Assembly (NCBI GenBank): GCA_932521025.1
Contig: OW051470.1
Location: 4,140,501 to 4,204,500 of the forward strand
DNA: 64,000 nucleotides
Reading direction: 5' to 3'
From: Oscheius onirici
Taxonomy: Eukaryota > Nematoda > Chromadorea > Rhabditida > Rhabditidae
Positions 22,116 through 36,098 of the stretch are shown here, one piece after another; positions within the stretch are counted from its first letter, which is position 1, and every line of letters begins with the position of its first letter. The notes under the pieces are model-generated. The model was not told the DNA's origin, searched no databases, and saw nothing but the letters and a program-made list of their open reading frames with translations. The translations under genes were made by a program, and so were the position numbers.

Positions 22116-25100
22116 CTATAAACCCTGCTATATTCTACTGTCTATCAATCACAAGAGTTCTTATTATTTTCCTACCCTTTCTCAACTGACAAACATGCCT
22201 CTTCCTGGGATCATTAGGTTGTCTATATACCATTCTTTATCTTCCTTTCTACTTGGCACTGAGAGTGATCAAACCTCCAAAGGAAAGCATATATTCCAGG
22301 GGATTAATGTTGCCATCAGCTGGTCTGCTCTATCCGTCCCATTATAAGAATAATCCGGCTCAAGAGACACCAGGGATTCATTTTCCAAGAGCATTATTCC
22401 GTCTTGATTTCGAGGTCACACGTTTCAAAAGAAAACTGAAAGGCCTCACTCACTCGGTCTTTTTGTCGCGGCCGATTGCTTTTCGGTCTGGTCGTCTCGT
22501 CTCTCTCTTTCGCTATTCGCAACAGCTTTCCTCTGCTGTTCGATGGATTTCCCCTCGTTCTCCCCCGTCTCGTAAATCATGTTGCTAATCTTGTCTTTTT
22601 TTTCTCGCTCTACGTTTGATGACTGATTTTGAAACGAATAATGTTGATCTATTCTTGTTTCAACAAATTGTTTTTGTGTCCCAGTTATATATTCTGCGCT
22701 ATTCTAATTGGTCCACTCATTATTCCCGGCGGGAACAAGGACAACCAGCAGAAAATTCGCTCCATCTTGCCAAAACCTAGTTAAAAGAGAAGACATCGAA
22801 CATAGAACATTGCGAGTTCTCAAAAGGTTCCATTAAATCAAAAGACTATACTCTATTTTACTATTTTTCATTTTTCATCAGAACACATTAAACTACATTA
22901 TGTGACCTCATCGTTTTGTTGAGAAACAAGCGGATTGTGAAAAACAGTCGCCCTTTTGGCTTTTTTAGTTCCTAAGAGTGGTAGAATGCGTCAATTGTGA
23001 TCAGTCGCCAGAGGAAGTTCCTTCTACCCTCATATTTTGGCGAAGTGCTCAAACTGAGACCTTCTGATCAAAATGTATTCTGAACAAAAGAGCATTCCAT
23101 CAGTTTCAAACAGTTCGAGTTTTGAAGAAATCAGCTGCCTCTCTTCCATCCAGCTGGTTTCATTTACGAACATTTCTCTCCCAGTGAAAAATTGCTGAGC
23201 AAAGCGAGGAAAGAACCTTTATGGAGAATGTGCGATCAAAGAACACACGAAAAAAGAGGAGAACATGCCAGACGGAAGGTTCTCTTGGATGATTGGAATG
23301 TTGCATTTTTTCTTTTCCCTATAAGGGGACACTGTTCCCATAGGACAGAATCAGACCTTTAACGAAATTTTGTTTAATTGTGCCTGCGATGAGGCGTCAG
23401 GAAGTCGCCGTCATCTCCCCTTTCGAATGGGTATAACTCTCTTCCGGAGACTCAGGAGATATTGGAACCTTTCCAAAAGAAAGTTTAGCATCGAGATCTG
23501 TCGATTCATGTCAAGATGTCCCACTTTGATCAAAGTTTGAAATTTTCCGTTTTGCATAGTTCAGTATAGTCTAGATGCCTTATGTCAGCAATAAGATCCA
23601 ACCTCTATCGATTTCACTAGCTTTTGTAGATTTTCGGAGATCCGCGTTTCTTTAAGTTCATTATTCAACTGTGATTGTTATTTCCTATAGCATAAACATG
23701 AATGATGTTCTACGTAAAAAACACCTGAAAAAAGGTTCTGGGAATGTGTCCGATCCCGTGCTCAAATTGGCCCTGTTTGTTTGCTCTTTCGACCGCCTCG
23801 CCTTCTCTCATTCCTCGGCCTCATACCCATCCTCTTGTTCAAAATATTCGAGTTCTTCCAAAATCTTCCAATTGAATGTTTGTACTTTAAAAACATCTGT
23901 TCAGTCGAGGGAAGAGTCAGAAAGCCGGAACTACGAAACGTCTGACTCGACCCATGCCACTTGACCATCTGACAGATCGAGAAGTTGGTCCTTTAATGTT
24001 GAGCGGTTGGGATAATGGTGGGACCGGGTTGACACGCAAATAGGGAGTATTGTAAACGCAGAGAGTGCTGAGACACGGACTCGGGGACGCAGAGTGTTTG
24101 GCACCGACCGCCGCCTTCTCCCCAACCAATCGGCCGGCTGTTCTCTTATATATTGCCTTCTCTTGTCTCTTTTTTCTTTTAAAATGACCTCATTTTGAAT
24201 CTGTGTCATCTTATCTTATTCACTGATGCGTAAGCTAACAGCTGATATTAATTTTAGCCGAATCAAACATTTTCAAGTTAACCTCTTCTAAAATAGTTCA
24301 AAAGTCGTAGAGATGAACGAAATCAATAAGTTTTAGTGCTAAAAAAACAGACCCTTCCCTATTCAATGTCCTAGAAGACCACAGAGTATGTCTCGTCCTT
24401 GACACTCCAAATTTCCAACCTTTGTTACAAGTATTCTTTCTTGATATGGATCGACAGATCTCGATGCTAAACTTTCTTTTGAAAAAGTCCCAATGTCTCC
24501 TAAGTCTCCCGAACCGAGTTATACCCCATCCAAATAGCGAGATGGCGACAACTTCCTGACGTCTCCCAGTAGGTACAATTAAGCCAAATCTAGCATTAGG
24601 TACAACTCTTTGACCCAGCAGAACGATAACTAATGACTCAGAAAGAACATATGGGTTGGAAACCAAAATTTAAAAAAAAACAATGTTTTGGTTCCGAAGT
24701 GTTCCTGTTTGTTGTTCGGGTGCACAACCACAAACGGAATATTTTCATTCCCTTATTTCAAGAGACAGAAATGAATGATATGCAGCTGGAAAGAATAGAG
24801 GCCAGCTGGTTACCCGGGGATATTTGACAGAGGAGGGAAATTGGAGAGAGCTCGTTCTAATGACCGCATAGGAAATTAGCCGTGTAAACTTGGAAAGAAG
24901 AAGAGTTCTTTTTGTCCCGTTCTGGTCAATAGAAACAAGTATTTTCTTGAAGTTTGCAGCTTGTTTCGAAGATGATGAGAGAGACGGTAATCACTATAAA
25001 AGAAAGTTTGGCATCAAGTTCTATCTTTTCATAGGATTAGGTACTTGGTTTCTACAGTTTTATGTTGTCTTAATGTAGGTGGATGAACCGAAAGTACAGA

Positions 25101-26036
25101 AAAGAGCGAGAGTACATGTGTCTTTTTTGGCTTCTTTCTTTCTTTTCTTCAAAGGCCCGAAACAGCACAAAAGTTTCTCTTTCCTATGAGTAGTGTGATA
25201 GACATTCCCCTGCTGCAAATCCAATTACACTCTCCGAAAGCGCCCTCTTTTGCCCGCCAGCATTCGGGTCAAAAACCATTATTCTCGTTCGAAAAAGCCT
25301 GTTTTCAACAGTTCTCTTTGGCCATTATCAGTCGGAGAGTGTGTCGACAGCTGCCAGATAAGCGGCTAACGGCTCTCGACATAAATAACTTCAATTACGG
25401 GCTCGCTCTCTTTCAAATTATCCCTTCTTGTTCTTAGATTGTCTCCTTTTTTTCTATTTATCTCACATACCTTATTTGAAGGTTCTTAAAAAAGTCAAAG
25501 AAGAATTAGATCATAACCATCAGTTTTCCTTTTATGACCCCGTTCTTTGTTCTTTTGAAAGGGTCAATTATCGTAGTCACTCAGACTTCCTCTCAATTTC
25601 GACTAGACGGCTATCCCTGAATACCGCGGTGTTTCTAGGACACCTTCCTTGCTTTTCTCCTCCAAACAGTTGTTATTATCAGTACATACACTAAACCGGA
25701 ACAAACAGGAAATCGTCTCGTTTTCGTTGTGGCCAGAGACGTAACCAAGGGAATAGGACGACCTATACATTGTTCTCGATCTATTTCCATTCCACGTATT
25801 TCAAAATTCTGTTTTCCTCAATCAATCCAGCTTCACTCTTTCTGGACGTGACCTCTTCTTCTCGCGCCAAAACTCTAAGGGTCACTCGGCCGGCTGATAA
25901 GTCGAGGTTTCAGGGTCATGCAGTGAAGGTCCCTTGGCAAAAGGTACTCCTGGAATGCACTGCGTTTCGTCCAATTCAAGTCAGGTTGGTCAAGGTCTTT
26001 TTTTTCCAGAAATTTCCGAAATTTCAGAACCAAACA
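22116..26036. other. Gene-poor 3.9-kb region upstream of the AUTS2-like gene
   Basis: No coding region, RNA gene or clear repeat was recognised on either strand. Open frames are below about 120 codons and look like chance. As it ends directly at a gene with long introns, it probably holds distal regulatory sequence. Confidence 0.45.
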
Positions 26037-29000
26037 ATGCCTGCTGCTATTGTTGTTGCCCCATCTCCCGGATCAAACACTACAACTCCCTCCAAACCGT
26101 TTGATGACTCTTGTTTCAAAACCCCTCTTCCTCCATCCAACAAGCGAGTTTTTTTTCATTCTTATCACTCCGTATTTAGAAATTATCACAGAAAAGGTCG
26201 TCCCCCAAAGAAACTGACAAATGTCGGGAACAGAGCAGTGAATGGTCAAGACACACCGAAGACCGTGAGAGGGAAAAGAAAGGCGAGAGGAGGCAATCAT
26301 GCTGTCCAACAGCCGCAGCTGGTCAAAAAGGGTGGTCGACAGTGAGTCATACAGGGGTCGGTCCGATAACTGTCTATTTCAGAAGAGTAGTTCCACAGAA
26401 ACCTGTCCCTCCTCCGAAGAAACATACTCTCCATGATATGTTCTGTCCGAAGACTTGTCTCTATCTCAGTAGGCCTTTTTTTTAATTTTCTGAATACTTT
26501 TTTCTTCAGAAAAGTTCAAGTCGAGTGTACCTCAGTTCGCCTCTCTGGCTCCGGAGAAGAGGGCAGTTTTGGCGAAGCAGCAAGAAGAGATGAAAGTAGA
26601 GGTCAAGGAAGAGGAGCCGTGTTGTTCTAAGACTCTTCCTCAGCCTGAAGAAGCTGATGTCAAACCAGTAGAAACTAATGTGGAAGTCAAACAGGAGATC
26701 AATGGAACAAAGGAAAAGACTCCGAAAGAGACGAAAGGAAAGAAACCGGCGAGAAAAGTAAAACAAGAGAAAGAAGTAAATGGAACTGAAGTAAAGCAAG
26801 AAGTTGTAGCCAAACCCAAAAAGAAGGTAAGGATAAAACAAAACGAGTCTTTTGAGTACGTTTTAGAAAGAAATAACTGAAAGAAAACTACCTTTTGTGG
26901 AGGAGCTCGTCATCGATGAGTTCTCGCTTCTGGCCTTTACGTGTCGGGAAGACGAAAGAGTAAGTACATTTCCGTAAAAAAATGTTTTGTCTACTATTCT
27001 GTCGCATCCTTCCCTTTTTCTTCCGGAGATTTAGAATAACATTAATCAGCCCGTGTTCCGTTTGATTGAACCTATTCAAGCATGACTCTTTAGAGGAAAC
27101 ACACCTCCCGTACTCTTTTGTTTGTTTCATCTGTCCTTGTTCATCTATTACCAACTATTTGCAGACCTTCGCTATCGAGGCTGGCCGTCGTCGAGCCCTT
27201 TGCGAGACAAAACGTCGTCGTTTCATTCAGAACCGTGTTCGGAAGATTAACCGAATCAAGAGGAAGATCCGCAGAAAGAAGGTACGTACATTCTTCGAAT
27301 GGCATTCGGTCAATCGGATTAGGCAGCGGGTCCCAATTATATTTTCCTCCTGATTGTTTCTCACACGAATACGTTCCGCAGATGAAGTCTAATCTATGCT
27401 GCTTCCTCTTTTCTTACTAGGGAAAGGGCAGACATTCCTTGGGATGCTCAAAGGAGGAGAGTCTATGTTTCGGCTCTGAAAATAGTTCCTTTACGATCTC
27501 TGCCCGACTAACAACTTGACTCATGATATACTCTCTTCCCCTTTCTCGTTCATCTGCCCGTGAAATCAAAAATGTACAAAACAAGCAGAGTTCTTCTTTT
27601 CTCTCGAGCCCGTGTCTTTTACCCATAAACCGAATGGTCAGCTGCTCTGATATACACAACCAGTTGTCATTGGAAGCCGATTGCATACTAAAACTTGTTT
27701 ACGAAATTCTGTTTGAGATCATTCCCTCTTTAATATTCTGAAAAGAAACACTCCAACTTGGTCTTTGTTTTCTCCCGAGTCGTCCAGCCGTCTATCCATC
27801 TTTTTGCTGTCACAGTTGCCGAGGCCATTTATCAGCTCCGTCCGCATGTCCACAGACAGACCCGAAAAAGCCACCAAGGGTTTTTTGTTGACCCGAGGAT
27901 GACGTAGTGGGGGAACTTTATATAATTGATCTCTTTGCTGTGTAATCCGAGCAGCTAGTTATTCGTTTCCCCACGCGTGGGATTAGTTTTTTTCCACCTG
28001 AAACTTTGCTCTTTTCAGAAGCTCATCGAGAGATACAATCGGGCGTTGAGGAAAAAGACGAGAGAGATCAAAAGGAACAAGGCGAGAAGAATACGGAGGG
28101 AAAAACACGCTCAACTGAAGAGACAAGTCAAAGAGGCCAAGGCTGCCGGAACTCTAACCAAAGAGTTGAAAAGAGCTTGGAAGGCAGAAGTAGAGAAAGT
28201 CAAACAGCGACGTGTAAGTCCTTTTTAATACTTTTGAGAATGTAAGACTCTGATTAAATATTCCGTTTCAGGAAGAGCTGCTGAAGAAGAAGGCCGAACA
28301 CGAGGCTCGAAAGGAAGTCCGAAGGATCAAGAGAGATAAAGAGCTTCGTAAGAAGGGCAAGAAGAGGAAGACTAAGAAGGCTCGCGACGCTCGAAGACTT
28401 CGAAAACAGAGAGAGGTCGGTTTTGCCCCCTCGATTTCGATCCGAAAGTGAGAGTCCGTGTGCGCGGCCCCTCCTCCGTTCCATTACGCAGCCGCTTCCA
28501 TCAGCAGACCCTTTTCTTCAGAGAGAGAGAGGGGAAACACTTAGTCCCTTCTTAGGGCACCGGAAATAATTTGAAGCATTTCTGGTGATCGGCCTTCAGC
28601 TGTCCCGGCTGGAAAATGATCTGATTGTTTCTAATCTCGTCGCCATTTCATTATCTCTCCCGCTCTGACTTATGACAGTTTTCCATCTCGCCATGTTGCA
28701 AATTAGGCGCTATTTGAGTCGACTGACGAGGTTTCCTCTGACTTGACCTTTCTTTCCCACTCATTCCCGTCCCGACAATTGAGTCGTCTCAGCGATGGCA
28801 GCAGCCTGTTCCCCAGGATTTCAAGCTTTGCTTTGTCCGAAAGACCTGACCGAAGATTGGCTACTTTCACTTGCATCCCGCTCCTTTTTCTCGCGCTTCG
28901 AGCGCCTCTTGAAATAATAATCAGCTCGGCGGGATAGAAGCTATAGCCGGGAACTTCTTTGAGCGACTTTTGTCCGAGCGTCGGTGTTTGGACAAGAGTT

Positions 29001-32000
29001 GCTTGTGCGCGAGTGCATTCAATAAGGCGAGCAGAAACCTAATTGCCGACTAGTGAATATGAATGCAATTACGGAGGCTTTTCGCGGAAGCAGAAACAAA
29101 CTTCGAGACCTTTTCCATTGACTGGAACTGACCAAAGGGACGATCATTCCTGTTATCGTCTCGGGACCCGTTTTGCACTCTCTCCCGCCGTCCAGTCGCG
29201 ATTTCACCAATTATTCACCCCACGTGTACTGTCCCCTCATCAAGAGACAGCTGTCATTTAACACCCGTCTCCTGAAATCCAACTCTCATTAGTTTCTGTT
29301 CCCACAGTCCCGTGTTCCTGTTGACGTCTGATAACGCCTGAAAAGTGTCCCTCGCGGCCAGTGTGTATCATGATATCAGTTACAGCCGCATTACAACACT
29401 GCAGGTCAGCAACAGGCGTCGTTTGTCATCGAGAGAGCTCTTTATCTTTTGGCGCGAGTCCATATCAGTCACAAGAAACTTTGCTCTGCTCCTAAGCAGC
29501 TTTTTTTGATTCGGCGCGTGGTGTCTGCACGCCCTCTCGGTCTGTTTGCTCCGATCTCATTTCCATTCTTTCCCACGGACCTCCCTCAAGAGAGAGAATG
29601 TACACACGTATCCTTTTCTTTGATTCTTCTCCGAAACCACTTTACACTGTGCTCACTTATATCTCAAAACAGAGTCACTAATTGGCTTCCGTGACCGCTG
29701 TCACATCTAATTATCGTAGTCCTCGGGGGAACAGCCCAAATTGTTCTTTCCCAATTAAACGACAGCTCTCTCGGCTTCCTGCCAGTCAGCCAAGGTCATC
29801 GCCACTTTTGGCGCGATCACTGAGAGACCGTTCAAAATTCCTTTCGACCTTGTGTCTCTCTCATAGACTGACCTTCTACTCTGTCAATTCTTTGATGAGA
29901 CTCTTTGGAAGTCTTTATCAGCTGTGTAATTTCAACGCAAACAGACTCTTTCATCGTTGTTATCAAAAAGACCCGGATTCTGTTTGCTCTGTGCGACAAA
30001 CTTTTTCCTCCTTGGATTTTTACGCCTCCTCCCTTTCTAATCTGTCACAGATCTCTTCCGCAATGAACGGAACAGCGGCGGGAGTGTCTCTTCTCGTCTT
30101 TTTCCCCGACCGAGAAGAGTGTAAAGACGAGCGGGAGATCTATTTCCTCGAATGCCGAGAAAACACGCGTGTCGACCAACTGTTGTCCGGTCAGCTGGGT
30201 TCCATGTTCTTTTCGCTGCCTCCCTCTCTCGTTCGCCCCGCCACGTCGTCGCTCACTGCTGCACTCGCAGCCTTGTCAAATATTTGGCTCTGTACACAGA
30301 CACACACAACGACGCCTTCCGTTATTTCTATCCTACCAGCCGGAACATTACGTGTCTTTTTCTTTTTGCAAATCTTTTGGCTCCATCCTGCCCACATTAC
30401 AGCACCTTATCAGAGGCCTTATCTGTCTGTGTCCAACTGATCAATCTTCTTCGCCTGCTCTCTCGGTTCCCTTTCGATCTATGATTCGAACCTTTTGACT
30501 TTCACACGTTCTTTCTCTTAATTGATCTTTGATTCTCCTTTCTTGGCAAAAACAAACTATTTTACTCTGAAAATTAATATAAGCATTCTGGAGATAAGAG
30601 ATTTCCTTGACTTTTTTCGCGCTGTCCATATGCCACCATTGGCGTCCTTGCCTGCCTCATTAAGATCTTTATCAATTCTGTTCTTTTAAGAAACAAGCTC
30701 TCAAAGCAGTGGGTCGTGGCCGCAAGATGAAGGATCCTGGCCCAATCATGGCCGAGGGGATCTCCCCGGCCGGAATCAAACGTACGGCCAGCAAGACGCC
30801 CAGCCCATTGCCGAACAAACAGGCTCGTCTCGACGATACCTACAGGTCAGTATAGACGACCTTCATAACGCTTTCACTTTCGAACCGCACGCCAAATAAT
30901 CCAGGAAACTAATGCGCAAATCAATTCAGAGACCTGAAAACATTATTGTGGACGCATCTGTATGCACACAGCCGATTAAACAGGAACGTGTGCTTCTCAA
31001 GACGTGTGTTTTAGTTCCGCCAAAAAAGAGTATCACATGACGGTCGTAAATCGTCCATCTTTTTTTGGCCGCACAGATTAGGCGAAGAAAAGTGATCAAA
31101 AATTATATATGATGTGTTGCAGAAATGGCATTATCGGGATTGCCAAGTCGGACAGTTCGAACTCGACGCCTCGTCCAATTGGGGCCACTCCTCCTGGCCT
31201 TGTGCCTCCGAGAACACCGCTCTCGGTCGAGTCCAAAGCACACACCATCTCATCGGAATGTGAGTTTTATTTTACAACAAAACGATTTCTGCCTGAAATT
31301 CGAGATAACGAGGACCTGCTGATGTAATAGATAAGACTACTGTTGCCAAAATTTTGTGCGCACTTGTCTGTTTATGATCAAGCTGTAATCCCGATGTGAT
31401 TATCATGTAAGCCGCTTCCGGAGACGGCTTCCACCTTTAGACGCGTTATATCAAAGAGTTAACCTTCAAATTTAATCCTATTTTGTATGTAGTCCCGCCA
31501 CACGGCAAGGTGCTTGTTCCGTGTTTTCTCTGTCAAAACAATGAGTATCAGCCACTAATCTCATGTAAACCCAAAATACCGACGAAAAAGCACTTTTCCT
31601 GACTCAGAGACTCCCTCTGAGCATCTTGCCATGTGACTCTGCAAAATTGAAAGAAGGCTCTTAATTGGAAGGGGAAGCAGTCTAATTTGTCGTCTTTCAG
31701 CCGCCCATCCCTCGGATCCCGGTCATCGTGCTCCCTCAACAACTCCTCTCGTCCCTCAGGGACCTGGTCTTTTCGTCAACACAGCTGCAGGCGGTCTTCT
31801 GGCCAATCCGCAGATTTTAGCTGCGGCTGCTGCGGGCGGAACTCCGTTCATTGGAGCTGGAGGAGCAGTCTCGATTCCGTTCTTGCAGATGCTCCAACAA
31901 CAACAAGTGAGTGGCAACTGCTTGGAACAGAATGTTTGTCTTCTTATCGGTCTAACTGTTGTGTTTGCCCGCCTCTTTTATCTTATCTATTTACCCTGAC

Positions 32001-33521
32001 CGTCCGTTTCTTCTTCGTTTCGGAGGGAAAGAACACTATTTGTAGTCTCTCTGCTACACGCCTGACTAGCCTCATTTTGCATGCAAATCCAATCAGCTCG
32101 TGGCTCAGTGCGTTAGGAGCGGCTATTTTCCGTCCAGGGGCTTCTGACCGCAATTCTTTTTGATCAAAACTAGGGATTCTCTGAAATAGAATGACGTTTG
32201 GACCGATCATATGAATAATTTGGCATAACCACTTACACGTGCATATTTGGTCAATTATGGGAGCGAAATGAATGAAGGGTGTTCCGAATACAAATGACAA
32301 TTTCAGCAACTGCTTAATGGACAAGGAAGTAACGCGAATCCGGCAGCAGCAGCCCTTCTTCAGGCTGGACAAGCCGCAGCTGGAGCTCTCAATGGTCATC
32401 CGAATGGACTGGCTGCTAACCAAGCCATCCTTCGAGCCATGCCCGCTAGGGTGAGTCGTCCGGGTCGAGGAGGTCATCAACATGCATTGCTTATCTATCA
32501 TTCAAACGGCACGCATAGTCGATGAGAGACCTCTCATGAACTATTTATTAGCTGTCGCTAGAGCCTGTTTGTTACGGGTTCTTTGGTCCGGGGATTAATC
32601 TTTTTCGTTTTCAGAAACCTGGACGATGGTGCAACATGCACGTGCAGATAGCACAGAATGTGCAGAACAGTCGTCGGACAATGGATACCAAGGATATGGC
32701 CAGACAGCCAGAAGTCAAACGAGACGATTCGGCCTTGGTAGCACAACAACAAGCTCTAGCTGCTGCTGCCCAAAGACAGCAACAGCCTCCACAGCCACCT
32801 CATTGTCTACCATCGACTTCAGGAGCTCCTCCACCAGGGTACGTAGAGTTCAATGGCCGTAACGACGTGGCTAAATATTGACACAGCGCCGCGTTTTTTT
32901 GCATGATGATTCGGTCGGCTGTATGCCCGGGATGTTTGCTTCCAGACCTCTCGGTCAGAAAAACCCATTTTTCGATTTTCAGACTGGGAATGGCCATGCA
33001 GCAGCAGTTACTCAATGGTCTCATGACCAATCCACAGGCTATGGTGGCAGTTATTCAACAGCAGCAAGAGGCTGCCAGAAGAGGAGCTACGTTAGTAAAA
33101 CCAAGTTACAGTTCTATCGAACAGTTACAGAGCTACTCCAAAACCGCCAAACTCTGGTATTCCAGCTGGAATGACGCCACAACGACCACCGTCAGCGATG
33201 CCAGCCAGACAACCAGGTCTGCCAACAGGACTCGGACAACTAGCCGCTTTGCCACCTGGACTGGCCTCTTTGGCAGCGGCGGGTCTTCCTCTTGCACCTC
33301 CGTCATCCAGTGAGTGACAAGCTTTTACTCTTCTATTTATTTTTTTAGCCGCCGGATCGTTGACCACAGGACAACCGGCGACAAGCTTAGGAACTAGTGA
33401 CCAGACTGCTGTCCTTCAACTTCTGCAGTTGCAACTCCAATTGGCTCAGCAGCGTGAACAAGAGCAAAGAAATCTACAACAACAGCAGCAGCAACAACAA
33501 CAACATCAACAACAGCACCAA

Positions 33522-33556
<35 letters not shown>

Positions 33557-34434
33557 AGCTCAGCTTCAAGCCCAGCAACAAGCTCAGCAGCAAGGCGGTC
33601 AAACGAGTCAGACTCCCGTCAGTTCGGCGGGAATATCTCTACCTGCAGCCATCCAACAGCAGCTCCTACAACAACAAGCGGCCTTGAGATTGACAGATCC
33701 GGTGACACAACAACTGCTTCAACTTCAAATGTTGGGTCTTGATCCAAGAGCTCTTTTGAGTGCAGCCGCAGCTGGACAACCGGCAACAACAGCGGCAAGT
33801 GGAGCTTCTCATTTGGATCTGATTCGAGCACACATGGAAGCACAGGCTCAGGCACAAGGACAGGACAGAGAGGCTTTGATCAGACAGATGATGCAGCAAC
33901 AGACTCAACAAGGAGCGCAACGGCCAGCTATCGATGCCGCTCTGTTGGCAGCTACCAATCAGCAGAGACTACAAGCTACTCCAGGTAATGGTTCTTTCTG
34001 AAAAACCTACCTATACAATTTGCTGCTGATGCCTGTTATACATCAAACTTATCCCCGGATAACCTTTTGGAAATGTGAGGCCTTTTTCAAAGGATAAACT
34101 CTTAACAAGTCTAGCAAAAAATAGAGTGAGGCTAGATGTAACAAGTAAAAGAATAACTTCCAAAAACAGTTCAACAGGTTTCGTTCCGAAAAAGCTGATA
34201 AATAAAATTTTGGTTCCAGCTTCTCAACCTCTGCCGATCAGTGTGGCAACGAGTCTCGCCCAGGCTTCTACTGCCTCCCAACAACAGCCTACCAGCCAAC
34301 TCTTTCAAGCTGGAATCATGGGTCTTCAGCTGCCGACCATGTACAAGCAGCAAATGCCTTTCACCAACCAACTCCAACAGCTCCAGATGAAGGCTTCCGA
34401 AGCCAATGCGGCAGTCATTCCCAATGGTCGGTAG
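26037..34434 (+). CDS. AUTS2/fibrosin/Tay-bridge-like nuclear regulator, Gln-rich
   Basis: About sixteen exons join in frame from ATG 26037 to the stop at 34432-34434 (roughly 1,000 residues). In order: an AT-hook-like RKGRPPKK; KRKARGG; acidic/lysine repeats; EELVIDEFSLLAF; a long Arg/Lys-rich helix (27170-28415); a Pro/Ala-rich part; the segment KPGRWCNMHVQIAQNVQ (about 32620); then Pro-, Gln- and Leu-rich sequence with a poly-Q tract (33470-33600). KPGRWCxMHVxIA is the hallmark of AUTS2/fibrosin proteins, where GRWCAMHVHIAW occurs. AUTS2 works with Polycomb PRC1 and p300 in the nucleus. Introns here are unusually long (up to 2.3 kb). Family assignment rests mainly on that one segment plus overall composition. 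Confidence 0.7.
28417..30690. other. 2.3-kb intron of the AUTS2-like gene
   Basis: The longest intron in the window. It holds a 252-codon open frame (29682-30440, +) of unclear meaning. No mobile element is recognised. Such long introns in a compact gene landscape often carry enhancers or alternative first exons. Confidence 0.45.
33471..33600 (+). repeat. CAG/CAA repeat encoding poly-glutamine
   Basis: A run of mixed CAA and CAG codons, broken by His and Ala codons, inside exon 15 of the AUTS2-like gene. Mixed codons make it less prone to expansion than a pure CAG run. Confidence 0.85.
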
Positions 34435-34706
34435 TTTAGTCTCTTTTCCTCATATTGTCCGGGTCGTTACGGGTCTATTAAACTACTCTCTCTTTTCTGA
34501 ATGGGTTCAGTTCCCTCCTCTTTCACCTAAACACGGCGTTTCCCTCATTGGATATCTCAGAGATTCTCCCCGGTTTCATTTGGCATACAGACTACCTGTT
34601 ATTGTTATCTGTTTATTTATCAATACAATCTCATTTCGAATCCCTCACCTGTTGCCAGACGAGTTGTAAAGTTTTTCAATATTTATAAAGTCTTTTTGTC
34701 TCTTCT

Positions 34707-35341
34707 TCAAGCCAATCCGGCCTTTTTGACTCGTCCCAATGTCGCCAGAAAGATGATTCCCGTGGCCAGAAGGACCAGCTGGAAATGGTTCAATTAGAGA
34801 GTGTAAGAATAGACTCACAGCCACGACCAGAACTCTTCTTTGCCATCCAGCATAGCCAATAGTCACAGGAGGACCCATTCTGTGATGACGATTGCTCGAA
34901 TTAGTGCTCAGAAGGAACCAATCGTAGGCCAAGACGACGACGGCAGCTGCACAGTAAAGGAATCCGAGAACATTGAAGAGCAGCTCCTGAAATGTGTTTA
35001 TCTTCTTGGTTTGTCAGCTGTGAAAGACGATCTGTCACACGTGTGGATATGTTTACGAGAGTGAATCGATTGACTTACCAGGGTGACCCAGGGAATCTGT
35101 TTGTTGGAACTAGAAATGTCAAAATAATGAATAGCAAGACTGAAAAAGACTCCGAGTAAGAAGGCAAAGGAACACATGAAGATGATCTTGTAGGGAAGCC
35201 ATTGACTGTGGCCGTCGAGGAAAAAGACTATGACGAGAAGGAAACAGACCTAAAGATTTGATTCCTTCGATGGAGACTTACAATGGTGGATATCTTGAGA
35301 AGAGGAAGAACGGAAAGAAGCCAATTTATAGGACGAGCCAT
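34707..35341 (-). CDS. Four-transmembrane MARVEL-like protein
   Basis: Four exons (35282-35341, 35079-35249, 34819-34986, 34707-34778) give 156 residues. Four hydrophobic segments are visible: WLLSVLPLLKISTI with VCFLLVIVFFL, then IIFMCSFAFLLGVFFSLAI, ELLFNVLGFLYCAAAVVVLA, and VLVVALVLLATGIIFLATL. Short loops and basic ends (MARPINW at the start, GRVKKAGLA at the end) fit the MARVEL-type topology of vesicle and junction proteins. All introns keep frame. There is no signal peptide other than TM1. Which MARVEL subfamily it belongs to cannot be told. Confidence 0.72.
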
Positions 35342-35574
35342 GGCGATAGTTAGGCTGCCAACTGGCTCTCGGAGCAGAAGAGTCAGCTGGCGTAAATGAC
35401 ACCCGAGGATAACAGCAAAAACTGAGGGGGAACTACACAAACAGGTTGTCGTTAGTCAATCCCAATGTGTCTTTATACTTTTGTTCAGAAATCAGCACAA
35501 GTTTATTCAAATCTTAGCTTCCTATTAAATAGTCCCTTGTTAACACTCACCTTGTCATTCTTTGAAGTTATATA

Positions 35575-35668
35575 CGCTGAAAAAGTGGCTGTACTGTAGC
35601 CAACGTTCCGTGAGTTTTACACTGAAAGGCTATGGTTATACTGAAACAAGTCAACTGGATCACTCCAA
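35575..35668 (+). repeat. Dispersed repeat, copy 1
   Basis: Shares an ordered set of words (TGTACT, GTGAGTTTTACAC, GGTTAT, AAGTCAACTGGA) with 44352-44452 in the same orientation. There is no coding frame. It lies upstream of the MARVEL gene in a stretch without other features. Confidence 0.5.
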
Positions 35669-36098
35669 GACGCCTCTACTCTTCGGATGTGATCTCTGTC
35701 AGGTGAACTACTTTGAAAACCGAAGAAACAGTTTTTTTGTCAACTGGATCAGGCCTACCTGATAGAAAAAGACTTTTGTGCTAACACCTACTTCTCCAAG
35801 CTCGTACTAGCCCGATCAGTCTGTTCGGGTCCAAGTTCAGAGACCTCCTAGCCACGTCACACCGTCCTTTTGATGTATTTCAGCCATTTTGTCATCGTCT
35901 TCTTCTCTTTTTTCCTGTTTCTCTTAAAATACACTTTTCAACAGGCGGATCGTTATCAAGCGGCTAGCACGGATCGCCACTCTTCAAATTATCGATTTGT
36001 GGCCGGTCACTATTGACAGCCGCGCCTTTCCTGACCCTTTGTACACTTGTTTATTCTTTCCAATCTTGCACACTACATTTGAATCGAATTTGTTTTAG

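Noticed and set aside
24298-24666. 122-codon - frame in the 22-26 kb gap
   Set aside because: No domain, no poly(A) signal, and the translation looks random.
29682-30440. Calling the intronic 252-codon frame a gene
   Set aside because: No recognisable domain, and its strand is C/T-rich, which favours long chance frames; kept only as a finding.
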